Below, piece by piece: positions 23,445 through 34,300 of a stretch of 64,000 bases of DNA; the stretch's first letter is position 1, and the number at the start of each line of letters is the position of its first letter. The translations under genes were made by a program, and so were the position numbers. Origin of the DNA: Copromyces sp. CBS 386.78. Lineage: Eukaryota; Ascomycota; Sordariomycetes; Sordariales; Sordariaceae. The notes under the pieces are model-generated. The model did no database searches, was not told where the DNA came from, and was given only the letters and a program-made list of their open reading frames with translations. Where the stretch lies: assembly GCA_030685235.1 (NCBI GenBank), contig MU839253.1, positions 1 to 64,000 of the forward strand, read 5' to 3'.

Positions 23445-25300
23445 AACCTAAAATACTTTATAACCCGGCAATACCTTTTTAAATAATAAGCTTAATAAAT
23501 TAAATATTTTTCCTATTTCAATTTTAAACTCTAATACTGCCCGGGCAAAGAAATAATAATCCTAAACGCCCTATCCCACTACGATTAAAACTAGCCTACC
23601 AACAATAATCAGGAAATTCGAAACCTCTAACTCATCCCTAACTCCGTACTATAGAATTATATACGGATTTTAATAATAGGGATTCGGGCTCCCGTACCAG
23701 CAGCGGGGAAAAGTATATAAATATTTAAAAATCTGGATTTATAATAACTTTAAAATACTATTATTATAAAGGACTCCCTTTATTAATAAGTATTCTAAAC
23801 GGTTAAAAGTAATAAACAAAATCTTTCTTCTACGAAATTATAATTCTAAATCGCAAATTATTTAATAAACGATATAAAATAATTATAATATAAAAATAAA
23901 TTCTAAATTCCCGGAAGCCCTATAACCACCGAATCCAAAATTATAAAACTCTTTAACTATAATAAGGAATTTAATACCCTCCGTACTAAAATTATCTAAA
24001 TTATTTATAATTTTTAAACTTTAAAGTACCCGGGTAGAAAGAGTATTATAATAACTCTCACCCGATATTTTTACTAGCTACTACTAAATACATACGTACA
24101 CTAATTCCTCTATAACTACTATATCTACAATTTAATTAAATATTAGAAAAATTAACGGAAAGGGCTCCTATAACCTCTACTAATCCCTAACCAATTTTTC
24201 TATAATATTTAAATAAATTTCATTATTAACCTCCTAAAATTAGGAAGTAATACTTATCTTTTAATTATTAAAAACCGCCTTAGTAAAAATATTATTCTAA
24301 AATTTATACTATTAATAAATATAAAAACCTATACCGAAAAATTCTTAAATTACTTCGTCTAATATTATAATTAATTACAATTAATCGTTAACGACCGAAA
24401 CTCTAACTAAATTAGATAATTCTAAAAAAAACTCTATAAACTACTAAATATCAAATAATTATTAAATACGGCCTACTACCTTCAAACTAATAGTAATCCT
24501 AAAAGGATAAATTAAAAAATCTAAACCTTTTTAAAAGCTTATATTAACTAAATTTAAAACAATTAGTACGAATAATATTTAATAGCTCAATTAATAATCA
24601 ATAATCGTATTAATATATTTATTAGCATATTCCCTTTCTTCGCCGTATATAGCTTCGACCCCGAAACTATAATACTAATTACCCCCGAATCGGCTAAAAA
24701 CTCTTATATCCTAGCGGATATCCGAGCCTAATATTTTATTAAAAAGCTATTACAAATTATAGATATTTATTAAACTATTATAACTATAGCAGCCTAAAAA
24801 TAAGAGAAATATACTAATTATATTCGCCGACCCGCTAAATATTTCTAAATGAATAATAAAATTTAATTAAACCTTAAGAATTATATATCCCCTAAACCTA
24901 AAAAGAAATTTAATTAATTATATATTAAATATACTATTTCTCGAATCCTGTTTCCGTTAATTATAAAACTTACTAATTTACTAAATAATATTTAGAATAT
25001 CTTTTATATTAATTTCCTCCAAAGGGCTATAAACGACCTTTTACCAGGGTAAATAACTATAAATTACCAACCTCCACTAATCCTAATAGAAAGTAAAGAA
25101 AAATATTTCGTAGAAGAAATATTATACGTAAATAGTTTATTAATAAATAGAAAAATATTAATAAAGTAAATAAGGTATTATAAACCTTTATAATATCCTT
25201 TAAAGGATTTTATAAAATTTAAAGTACTAAAGACCTTTAAAAAAAATATAAGGATATTCGAATTAACGACGGATTAATGAATTAATTTATAAAGGATAAA
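23445..25300 (+). pseudogene. Gypsy-B pol part 3: integrase and chromodomain (RIP-broken)
   Basis: After MITE-4, a short block around 23460-23560 (ending LPGQRNNNP..., the RPGKEN link of RNase H) is followed by stop-rich integrase sequence through about 25000. Near 25060-25255 the + frame reads QPPLILIESKEKYFVEEILYVN, IK.IRYYKPL.YPLKDFIKFKVLKTFKKN. This matches a chromodomain (EYFVEEILD...YLVKWKGY...WEPLEDLK...L..FKKK) with Trp and Gln codons turned to stops. The integrase catalytic triad is not individually assignable. Confidence 0.7.
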
Positions 25301-27080
25301 ACTAAACGGAGGGGAAATAAATTAGTATTAATAATATTAAAAAAAGGGTATAAAAGCCAAGTAAAATAAATTAATTAAAGGGTTTCCCTTAAGATAAACG
25401 AACCAAAATCTAATTCTATAGTACTACCGAAATTTTCTAATACCTAGAATATAAAAGCCGAAAGCTTTTTAATCCAACGGGTAGGCCACTTCTTCTTCTT
25501 AATAGGAATCTCCTCTTTAGCTTTATCCTCCTTATTAATGTTAATAAAACGAATTCTCTTCTTAATTTTCTCTTTCTTCTTTTCCTTAATTTTCTTGAAT
25601 TCCTCTTCTAATTCCCCTACCTCTACTATTTCTTCCAATTCAATAGTAGTAGTATTAGTACCCCTAATTATACCCCTAAATAATATAATTAACCGAGCGC
25701 GAATATTAAGCCCTAAATTATTACTATTATCCTTTTTTACTTCTATTACCTTACGCTTTTCCCTTTCCCTCTCCCTCTTCTTCTCCTTTAATTTATTAAA
25801 GCGAACTAAAATCTAGCCGAAAATCGACTGAACGATAGTATATTAAAATTCGAACCTATTAATATAAGCGTTTAATATTGTAATTATATTACTAATAATA
25901 TTAATTTAAAACTTTAATTTAAAAAGGTAAAATTCGAACTTAATAAGCCGGAATTCGAACTTAAAAATAATAATATTAACACCTATAACAACATTTTAAA
26001 TAGTAATAGCGGCGGCCTCGGCAATAATAATAATAAACTCGGCGTCGGCGGTAACGTCGATAATAATAACCCTAGCGGCAACGGCGGCCTTATAACCGGT
26101 ATAGGAAAATTCAACGAAAATAAAGGCTTAAAAACCGGTTTAACTATTCTAATTAATATAGAAAGAACGGAACTCCTCCCTTAATTCGTTTAAAAATTAT
26201 TATACTTCTACTAAAGTAATAGAGGGCGTAAGCTTAAAATTTATTAGGACTATAATTAAAAGTATTATAATAATAATTAGAATAGTGGCGGTAAGCGGCT
26301 TAACCCTCGTAAGGTAATTAAAAACTTTATAAGCGGTATCTTTAAGGAATATAAATATAAAATTTAAAAAATTTAAAGAAGAAAATTCATTTATTTAATA
26401 ACTAAATTATCCTTTTCTAATTCGTTTAAATAGTAAGTAACTATTATTATCTTTTAGAAGAAATTATAAGTCTCAGCCGTAGTACCTTTACCGATGGGGT
26501 AACTACGTACTAATTAAATAGTATACTACTCCTAAATAATAAAGAGCTAGGTATAATAAAGGTTAATTTCCTTCGCCTTAGACTACGGCGCGTAATAAAT
26601 ACGGCCCTCTATAAATATATAAATATTAATATTATTTACGTTTATATATTTAAAATATTATTAAGGGGTTACCCTAATAATTATAGTATAAGTAGATTTA
26701 TAGGTATTAAACGACGGCGGTATAATAATAATTATTTCGGGTATATAGGGCGTAGAAATAACGGAACGGAACCCGAAGGGGTTAAAATTTTAAAATAAAT
26801 TAGAAAGTATATAAGTTAGTAACGGTCTAATAAATTAAAATAACAGGCTTAAGGTCTTAAAAATAAATAATTAACGATGAAGAAGTAGTAATAAAAGTAA
26901 TAGGGCAATAAATAAAGAAGGTTATTTAAATAAGGGTATATTAATGCTATAATTATAATTACTTATAAGGGAAAGAGAAAGAGGGTAAATTTAAAAGAAG
27001 GATGAAATCTAGCCAATATAAATAAACGAATATAATTTACATAACGTATTTATAGTTAGAGAAGGGGGGGGGCTAATATT
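25301..27080. other. AT-rich RIP block, gag-like remnant, end of transposon stack
   Basis: No intact gene. 25444-25816 holds low-complexity Lys/Glu- or Ser/Leu-rich frames on opposite strands (Lys/Glu-rich on -). 25950-26400 on + has a Gly/Asn-rich stretch followed by NSGGKRLNPRKVIKNFISG and IFKEYKYKI, which looks like retrotransposon Gag but is too short to classify. A G-run (27062-27072) close to the end could be a polypurine tract, but no matching LTR was found. Whether this is part of Gypsy-B or a third element is unresolved. Confidence 0.4.
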
Positions 27081-27435
27081 ATAAGTCTAATACTTAGTAT
27101 TAGTATTTAATATACAATTAGCCAGACTAATACCGATACAGCAACGTACGCTAAGCTGGCAAATCCCTAACATACCTTTCGAATACCCTCGGGGTTCCTC
27201 TACCCTCTACGAAATTCTATATACTACCTCAAGTAGCCAAGCATCTACACTGCACACAGCCATAAAAGGATAAGTGGCCAAATTGCCCTACGGGCCAGCC
27301 TTTCTCCCCTTTTCTCCTTATAGAACCTTAATAGATTACCTTCTAGCCAGCACTTGCGTATCGCTCTACTATCCCCTTACAATTGCTAGATTGTAAATGT
27401 GCAATAATTAAAGACTTATATTAGTGATTATTAAT

Positions 27436-27660
27436 TGTAACGGGTCTGTACGAGTATTGCACAGCGAACAGTCGTAAGGTTGAAATACTATATTTGATAA
27501 GGAAAAAAAGGAAGGAAAGACTATACAGAAGGTGCAGTCTGGAAAAGGAGTTTTAAGGACCGCAGTGCCAAGGCCGGGGCAGCCGAGCTAGAGCCTTCAT
27601 AGGCGATCTATGACCTGGCATCAGCCAGGTCACAAACCCCTGGGCGCTAGCCCCATGATA
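27436..27660 (+). repeat. Solo LTR (225 bp) with TTAAT duplication
   Basis: Begins TGTAACGGGTCT and ends CCCCATGATA. It is flanked by the perfect 5-bp repeat TTAAT (27431-27435 and 27661-27665). The same sequence recurs at 62941-63160, with shared blocks such as CACAGCGARCAGTCGTA, CTATATTTGATAA and AGTGCCAARGCC. TG start, near-CA end (RIP form TA), 5-bp duplication and lack of internal sequence mark a solo LTR left by recombination. It is less RIP-affected than the blocks to its left. Confidence 0.75.
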
Positions 27661-27665
27661 TTAAT

Positions 27666-29580
27666 ACTAAGAGAAATAGAAACTAATAAATTAGAAGAAT
27701 TTAAAATATACTATTTTAAGTCAGAACATTGTATACTCTACCTTGCTTACCACTATACTATATACAAATCTACTAATAATATTTCTAGGGTTGTACTATT
27801 CCTATCAAGCTATCTAGTATAGAAGGTGCTGACACTATGCAAAGTAGTAGATCAGACTCGAGATCTTGACCTAAGAGTTCAGTTCAGGTGGAGCTGTTAC
27901 TCTTTCAGCCCTACGTCACAATGCAGTCCAGTGCCGGTAGCGTCGATCAAGGGTAATCATGCTTAATTCAATCTCTTACACTCGATTTTGTGAGCCGTAA
28001 GACGTCTATGAATTGGGATAAAGGAAGCAAGCTGCTCCGTTCGGAGCAAAGAAGCGAAAACACGGTCAATGGCAATTATTAGGCGTTAAAAGACTAACTC
28101 TGCGTTACATTGAAGGATTGGCTCCATCACTTAGTCAACATCAAACTCCTATTATCCGAAATGTCGGGGGCATTCTAGGTGAGCAAAAACAAAAATAAAA
28201 GAGGGAACAGTTTTCGGCCAAGGAGCAGGCAAGTTCCATGCCAGACAACGCCATGATCTGACATTAGTGTACAGCTGCGCCTCTTTTAACAGCAACAGCG
28301 CTAAAGCATTCCCGGCAGAGCAGAGGAGGAGAAGGAGGAAAAAAGAGTCCTTACTGCCGATGCATGTTGAGCTATGTGCCTGTCTTCTTCGTGCCGGATT
28401 AGGATGCATCCGGGCCAATAACCGCCATTGTAAGGATTTGGGACACGTACCTTACCTTTCGTGTTTCTATATCCTGTAACTGGTCTGTAGCTCTTCCGGA
28501 ATGACCTCCGGTGGCTTTTCAACTTGGGGGGTCTGTATCGTGCAAGCGAGGACACGGGCACTTGCACCGGCTTTCCCCTCAACGTCGGCACGTTCTGAAT
28601 ATGACATCTTCTTTGGACTTCTCATACCTTATAGGTCTACCTGGAAAGGCGCTAACCCGATATTTGCCCGATGAGGGTCAAGCCAGCTCTGTCTCTACAG
28701 ACTCGATCTCTGCTTACCACTCGGCTTTTGCATCGAGCTGGCGACACGAGACCACGGTATGTGAGACCTGTACCTGTCAGTCGCCGCAAGGTAGCTCTGG
28801 GACAACTTACCTGTTCGCTTGGCGGCTGCTGATCCGGCAGCTCATCCCTGCCATACGGATGCACTGCCACAATGGCCTAACGCGAGACTACCCAAGACTC
28901 GAGTCAACGGCAGGGTAACCGATACTGATCCCAGTTCAATATGTTTGTCTGTGGGTTGTGCTAGTCTAACGGAAACTAACTAGGAGAAGCCTCCACTTTA
29001 CCCTCGTTGAACCACTAGTCCAGTATTGAATCATGTAGACTGCCAGCTAGCAAACTACCTAGAGGTACCGAGTCCTTGAGGTCTCGCAGTGGTATCTAGC
29101 CTGAAAGTTCTCGAGGCACAAAGCCCGCGAACCATTTTCCCCAACGGGCTCAGGTCGAGTTGATTATGACGTTATCAAGGAAGTTGCTCCTCCATAATTG
29201 CTTAGGGGGAGCAAGAACCATGACCTATCAAAATCTTCCAGTCTGCATGCGTCCGTCTAGAGTTGCATCGCCCTATGTAAGGTATGTCGTCGATTTCGGT
29301 CGTTGAGAAACATGCGGTGCTGGGAATCAGCGAGAAATTCGTCGTAATAGCGCCTGAGACAGCTCAATACAGTAATGTCCCCTGTTAATGCTAACTCCCC
29401 CTTTTGCTAAAACTCCCCCTTTCGCTAAGGATTTCGATTGCCCGCATTCCCTCTGGTGGTGAAGACTACTAACTGCTATTTGTAACGAAATTGCAAAAAA
29501 AGGGGTCTAATTTTGGTAGGAGAGGACACTTATACCCCTCTACCGGGGGGGGGACAGCTACCCTAGGTAGCCCACTCTTT
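27666..29580. other. Normal-composition stretch without recognisable genes
   Basis: About 1.9 kb of mixed composition. Several frames of 60-135 codons exist on both strands (for example 28301-28591 -, 28511-28918 +), but they overlap one another, lack recognisable domains and show no consistent exon structure. At 29392-29430 there are two CTCCCCCTTT-GCTAA motifs that recur in altered form at 29875-29930. I see nothing that can be supported as a gene. Confidence 0.5.
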
Positions 29581-29587
29581 TAGTCTA

Positions 29588-29811
29588 TCTCTTTAGCCGT
29601 GTAATGCGCCATTTTTTTCCCCGCCCAGAAAAATATTTGAGGACCTTTGTCCTAAACAGTCGGTGCACCTGTTAGGGGGCTTATAGCGCACCGCTAAGAT
29701 ACCCAAAAAGTAGCCAGAAGTAGCCATAAGGTTGCATTTCGGTGTTTACCAAATATCATTGGCTCCAGACCCCGGTCGGGAAAAAAATGGCGCATTACAC
29801 GGCTAAAGAGA
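29588..29811. mobile_element. 224-bp element with perfect 34-bp inverted repeats
   Basis: 29588-29621 and 29778-29811 are exact reverse complements over 34 bases (TCTCTTTAGCCGTGTAATGC...). They enclose 156 bp with no ORF. The size and structure suggest a MITE. The target duplication is unclear: an 8-bp CTAGGTAG occurs at 29563-29570 and 29815-29822, but it does not abut the inverted repeats symmetrically. The family is different from MITE-1 to -4. Confidence 0.7.
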
Positions 29812-29822
29812 TTACTAGGTAG

Positions 29823-30427
29823 TTATCCAGTAGTTAGAAGGACTAGGTGTGGTCTGTGCGCCAGCACCTTCTTTTGCAAATCCCCCTCCTTTTGCAAAGA
29901 TTTTAGGCTGCCGGAATTATTTGCAAAAGCAGGAGACTTGCAGATGGGGCCAGCCTTACTGTAAGAAGGTTGGTGTCAACACGAGTAAAATCAAACCGAG
30001 TGAGTGGAAGCGGTAGCCTCCATGTCGAACCAATGCTTCCGAAGGTGGATGTTTGTTACCTCGGGGGACCTGAGAATGACAATGTGACGAGTTGTATGCA
30101 GATCACCGTGATCTGCTGTTCTGGGCTTCGCCCTCCTACCTTCGCACATCTCGCTTCTTATCAAGCAGTACCGTCGCCAGTGGGTGCTCGCCCTCCTACC
30201 CTCCTTCACCAGTGGTGGTTCTCTTGATAACCCGAGTGGGAGATTGTACGCTAATCCAAAAGGGTCTGAAAGCCGATGGTGTGCAGTGAAGCCTGAAGCC
30301 TGCCCCTTGTCCCAGCCATCATCTGAACGGGACTGACCTATAAGTCAGCCTTATGACCCGTTAAGCTCATGTTCGGGGCAAACCCCAATGACTGTTGTGC
30401 TGTCAAAATTGCTGTCCAGACGGGACC
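29823..30427. other. Intergenic region upstream of the Zn2Cys6 gene
   Basis: Overlapping short frames on both strands (29970-30289) contain no recognisable protein. It is probably the promoter and 5' leader of the regulator gene starting at 30428. No specific operator could be identified. Confidence 0.4.
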
Positions 30428-32942
30428 ATGTCCGAGGCTACACGTCCTCCTGTCGGCCGGTCTTCGCGTGCCGAGAGGACGACAACGTCTTGTGGGGAGT
30501 GCCGGAGAAGAAAACAAAAGGTACGATATTTCCGAGTCAATGTCAAGTCCGAGTCTCAACAGGATAGCCAGGCCCAGCAGATTAACCAGAGCATCATCTG
30601 TACTGGTCTGCCATAGACTGACGGCATGTTCCCTTCTCCGTAGTGCAATCAGGGTCAGCCATGTAGCAACTGCGCAAGGCGGTTTCCCCAACCGTTATGC
30701 GAGTATAAACCCAGCAGCAGGTACACATACCAGCTCCATGAATACGACATGATGGTGTTTGAGAAAGGAAACTAACCGGATGGATCCAAAGACGGCCTAG
30801 CATAACTCCCACCTCCCAGCAATCGGCCTTTGCAATATCCGTGTTACCTTCAACGGGACGGTACGGCGGGCAGTACGAAGTCGAAGGGACCCGACATCCT
30901 CTCTTGCCCCCGCGGCAGACGTCGTCACCATGGACAGCGAGTCCTGGAGGAGAAACTGGAGCAGTAACAGTGCGCTGGTCGGGTATAGACATTGGGACTC
31001 AGCTTCCCGTGTCTACCATGATGCCTCAACCACATGTCTTCACCAGAACGCAGGGCGGTCTATTCCTAGGAGAGTTTGGTTGCAATGAAGGATGCACACT
31101 CCACACTGACCTATACCATGATGCCGCAAATCTGCTTCGAGCGTATCACGAATTTCCCGCTCGCTTTCTGAGCGGGAACCGATCTCGAGAGAATCCCCCA
31201 GGCCTGGCATCGTGGCCCGGAAAAGGACATGGACAAATCCCTCCCGCAGCTGGACAGTCTATTCAAGACAACGACCTGCTAAGCTTGTGTAAGTTGTCTG
31301 CCTCGTCTGGCAAATGATATGGCTTTGGGTATACGTCGCTGACACTACCGATCAATGCAGTCGTCAACCCGATCGGTAATATGAAAGCATCCCTAGACAT
31401 CAACCCCGATGCAACGAACCCGTATATCCAACATTACATTCCGTTCTGTCTTCGATCGCCTCTCCTTAAACGCGTGGCCATATGCACCGCTGCAGGCTGG
31501 CTCAATGTGGCGGGCATCCTTGACACGACGGTGGCGATGGCACATAAAGGGCAAGCTATAGCGCTCCTGAATGACCATGTAAAGTCAAGTCTGGTAGCCG
31601 GAGACGAAGGAATAGCCGGAGTTGTTCAGCTCATTATTAACGAGTGGTATTGGGGCGAAAAGCAATCCCTCCATGCACATATGGGCGGGCTTTGTGAGAT
31701 GATCAAACTCCGTGGCGGGTTTCGAACGCTGGGGCTGAACGGGCTGATTAGCAAACTTGCCATAACGTAAGATACAATGGGGCAAGTATCATGTGGAATT
31801 TGGTTGTGCTGACAATAGACGGCAGATCGGACGTCGGGATTGCATTGAGTTTCGAAATACCGCCTTCTTTAACGGGGGGCCACGAGTTTGACTTCCAAGA
31901 CAGTACCCAGCCCCCGTTGCAGCTGGCCCTGAACACTCCCTTGGTATCCACGATATCATCGGGATCTCTCCCATGCTTTGCTTCATGCCATGAGGAGTTG
32001 CACATACACCCTACCACGGCTTCGATTCTGGACGACATGCGGTTCCTTGTGAACACAGTCCTCGGGCTTCCTGAGGACGCTTCCCCAATGGAATTGCAGA
32101 AAGTATATCATACGTCGGCATGGACTCACGACCAGATGCTGAAGCTTCCGCCGGACGGCCCTGTAACGAGACGACCTTCTCCGGGATCAGCCAATGCTCC
32201 ATCTCCGGCAGTGAACCCGGCAGTCGAGTCACAAACCACGGGGGGCGTGGAGGGTAATAACGGGTTTACGGCGGCTGCATCACCTACAACACAAATCACC
32301 CACCAGTTTTCAGTATACAGTCTCGGAGCTCAACAACAGGCGACGGGACACAGTTCTGGCGTCGGCGCAGGGGAGATGCCGCAACGAAGAGAGGGAAGTT
32401 TGGGAGAAGACTTGGCTATGCAAGCCAGTGCTGAGACCCCGGACTATGTGTACCAAGCCATCCGGATATCGGCAATCTTGTACACTCGAGCCATCATGGC
32501 ACGGCGTCCGTTCAGCGAGGTGGTCAGCATCGACGATTTCCTGGAGCTCTGGACGACAGCGTGGAGGATTCCGCTGGCCACAGGGCGTTCTTTGCTGGGA
32601 GTCTTTAACTGGATGCTTCTGCCCCTGATATCGAGTTTGAAGAACACAGGGCATGATCTGTGGGTCAAGACAATGACCAATGCCACCCTGCTGCAAATGG
32701 GTATGGGTCATTGGGAGATTGCGCGTCGTACCATGGACGCGGCTATGCGGCTTCAACGCTGGCTGAAGGGTGGCAACGTCAACCTGAACGAAAACATGGA
32801 GCCTGGAAGCGGTAGAAGTAGGAGCGGCAGTGCCAGGAACGAGTATAGAAAGGAATTTGACGGGCGCCGTGGCAGTGATGACAAGTCAAAGACGACGAGA
32901 CTGGCCAAGGGAAAGGGAAAGGAGATGGAATTATTGAGGTAA
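30428..32942 (+). CDS. Zn2Cys6 fungal transcription factor with Fungal_trans_2-type domain
   Basis: A predicted DNA-binding regulator. The zinc cluster is split by introns: exon 30428-30520 ends SCGECRRRKQK, and exon 30644-30720 starts CNQGQPCSNCARRFPQPLC. This gives C22-x2-C25-x6-C32-x5-C38-x2-C41-x8-C50. Exon 30919-30963 adds RRHHGQRVLEEKLEQ, the usual linker/coiled-coil start. Exon ~31047-31288 is the least certain. Exon 31361-31766 has HMGGLCEMIKLRGGFRTLG, and 31826-32942 (SDVGIALSFEIPPSL...) completes the C-terminal activation/ligand domain of the Fungal_trans_2 type. The phases of this model sum to 659 residues without stops. ATG 30428 is chosen because it directly precedes the basic lead-in; 30395 is an in-frame alternative. 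The gene shows no RIP although it sits between two RIP blocks. Its targets are unknown. Confidence 0.85.
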
Positions 32943-34300
32943 AGTGTTATCTCAGCGCTCAGACCACCTTGAGCTCCCGGGCCCGTGCACTATTTCCGTT
33001 ACCGCATATTTAATATTTTATCGATAAATTGATTTGAAATTCCTTTCTGGGCAATATTTTGGCCCTCCGTTCAAAGAAGTCTGAGTGTATAACTAGATCC
33101 TAATCGTATAAACGTTGACTATCCTACTAGAATATTAGCATCAATACTACAACTTTATTATAATATATCGTATTATAATAATTTTAGTAGATTTGTAGTC
33201 GCACAAATAAGATTTATTTAACGGTACCCTTTTCGCACTTAAAAATATGGAGGATAACTCCCAAAACGACGACGCGCAATCTATTCGCAATTTGCCTGCG
33301 CATCTATTTCTCTAATATTATCGGAATCGTTTATAAATATAATAATAATAAGGACAAATTCCTACCTCCTATCCCGGCTATTATTATACCCCTTTAATAG
33401 TTCGTCCCTCCTTAATAGTAACCTTAGGCTTAACGTTTAATCCTTTTACTGATACCGAATTTCCGGATTATATATAAGAGGCATTCGTAGATGAACTAGA
33501 TTATTTACGTTAAGTAGAGCAATTAGAGTAGGCCGAAGATATCGAACCCGTTGCTATCGAAGAGGAACCGGTAGAGGACTATAAAATTATTACAGAAATT
33601 TTCGAATTCTAGGCACGTCTCCGTTAATAGTATGCTAAGTATATTACGAAGGTTGCGTAGAAAGGTAGAATTGTTAAATTAAAGTAATTTAATATAAGGC
33701 GTTTATAGTTGAGTAATTTAAATCCAAACGTAGAAGTATAAATTTCGTTAATTTTCTAGTCGAAGATAACGAAATGAAAGATAGTTTTAGGAATAACGGC
33801 CTTATCGTTCAATCTACCGCTAATATACTAGAGGGACCGTTTTATTATATAATTATACTATATAAAGAAATACAATCTCTTTTTAAAGAACTATCCTTCA
33901 ACTAGTTCGATATTGAAAATATCTATTAAAGAAATAAGCCCGCTAATATTTCTTAGTTGAATAATTTATCCTAGTTAAATAATACTCTTAAAGAAATTTA
34001 GCCATCGCTTAAAGCTATTATTCCTACTATAGTTACTATAATTTTATAGTTTATAGTTAACCGTTTCAAATTAGTTGAAGTTATCAACGAAGTTTATATT
34101 AACGAAGAGTATTAAAGCGGTATTATTCTTATTATAGTAGTCTTAATATTTAGCTATACGGAATTTAAAAGTACTTTTCTTCGCTATATTCTTAAGCTTT
34201 ATTTATTTATAACCAGTATATTTAAAAGAATTATTTAAACGTTATTTAGTATAGGTATTATATTATTATATACGACGCTTAATAAATTATTTAATACTAT
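32943..34300. other. Transition into second AT-rich RIP block
   Basis: Composition drops within ~60 bp after the stop of the transcription factor gene. 33247-33310 has a short open + frame MEDNSQNDDAQSIRNLPAHL that soon breaks. It could be the start of the protein whose remnant continues in 34300-36250. Otherwise it is stop-rich in all frames. Confidence 0.4.

Larger units (their letters stand above)
871..25300 (+). mobile_element. Gypsy-B: outer RIP-degraded Gypsy-type LTR retrotransposon, interrupted
   Basis: An LTR retrotransposon whose parts lie in order on the + strand but are split by younger insertions. The pieces are about 871-1826 (gag with zinc knuckle), 13831-14979 (protease/start of reverse transcriptase), 22251-23025 (rest of reverse transcriptase and RNase H) and 23445 to about 25300 (integrase and a C-terminal chromodomain-like segment). 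Removing Gypsy-A (with duplication AATAG), the LINE (15-bp duplication) and MITE-4 rejoins the reverse transcriptase frame across each junction. Every domain is full of stops and of substitutions such as Asp to Asn, Cys to Tyr, Trp/Gln to stop, so the element is dead. I could not identify its own LTRs: neither edge (300-870 or 25300-27100) shows an obvious matching direct repeat. Confidence 0.75.

Noticed and set aside
25444..25816. Lys/Glu-rich frame (-) and Ser/Leu/Phe-rich frame (+)
   Set aside because: Complementary translations of an AT/CT low-complexity stretch inside a RIP block.
27610..27822. 70-residue frame
   Set aside because: Starts within the solo LTR and has no recognisable content.
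28301..28918. Basic 96-residue (-) and 135-residue (+) frames as real genes
   Set aside because: They overlap on opposite strands, match no family I recognise and show no supporting signals.
31791..31825. ATG 31791 as the start of a separate 383-residue protein
   Set aside because: The first residues lie in an intron (31767-31825); the frame is the last exon of the Zn2Cys6 regulator and continues its C-terminal domain.
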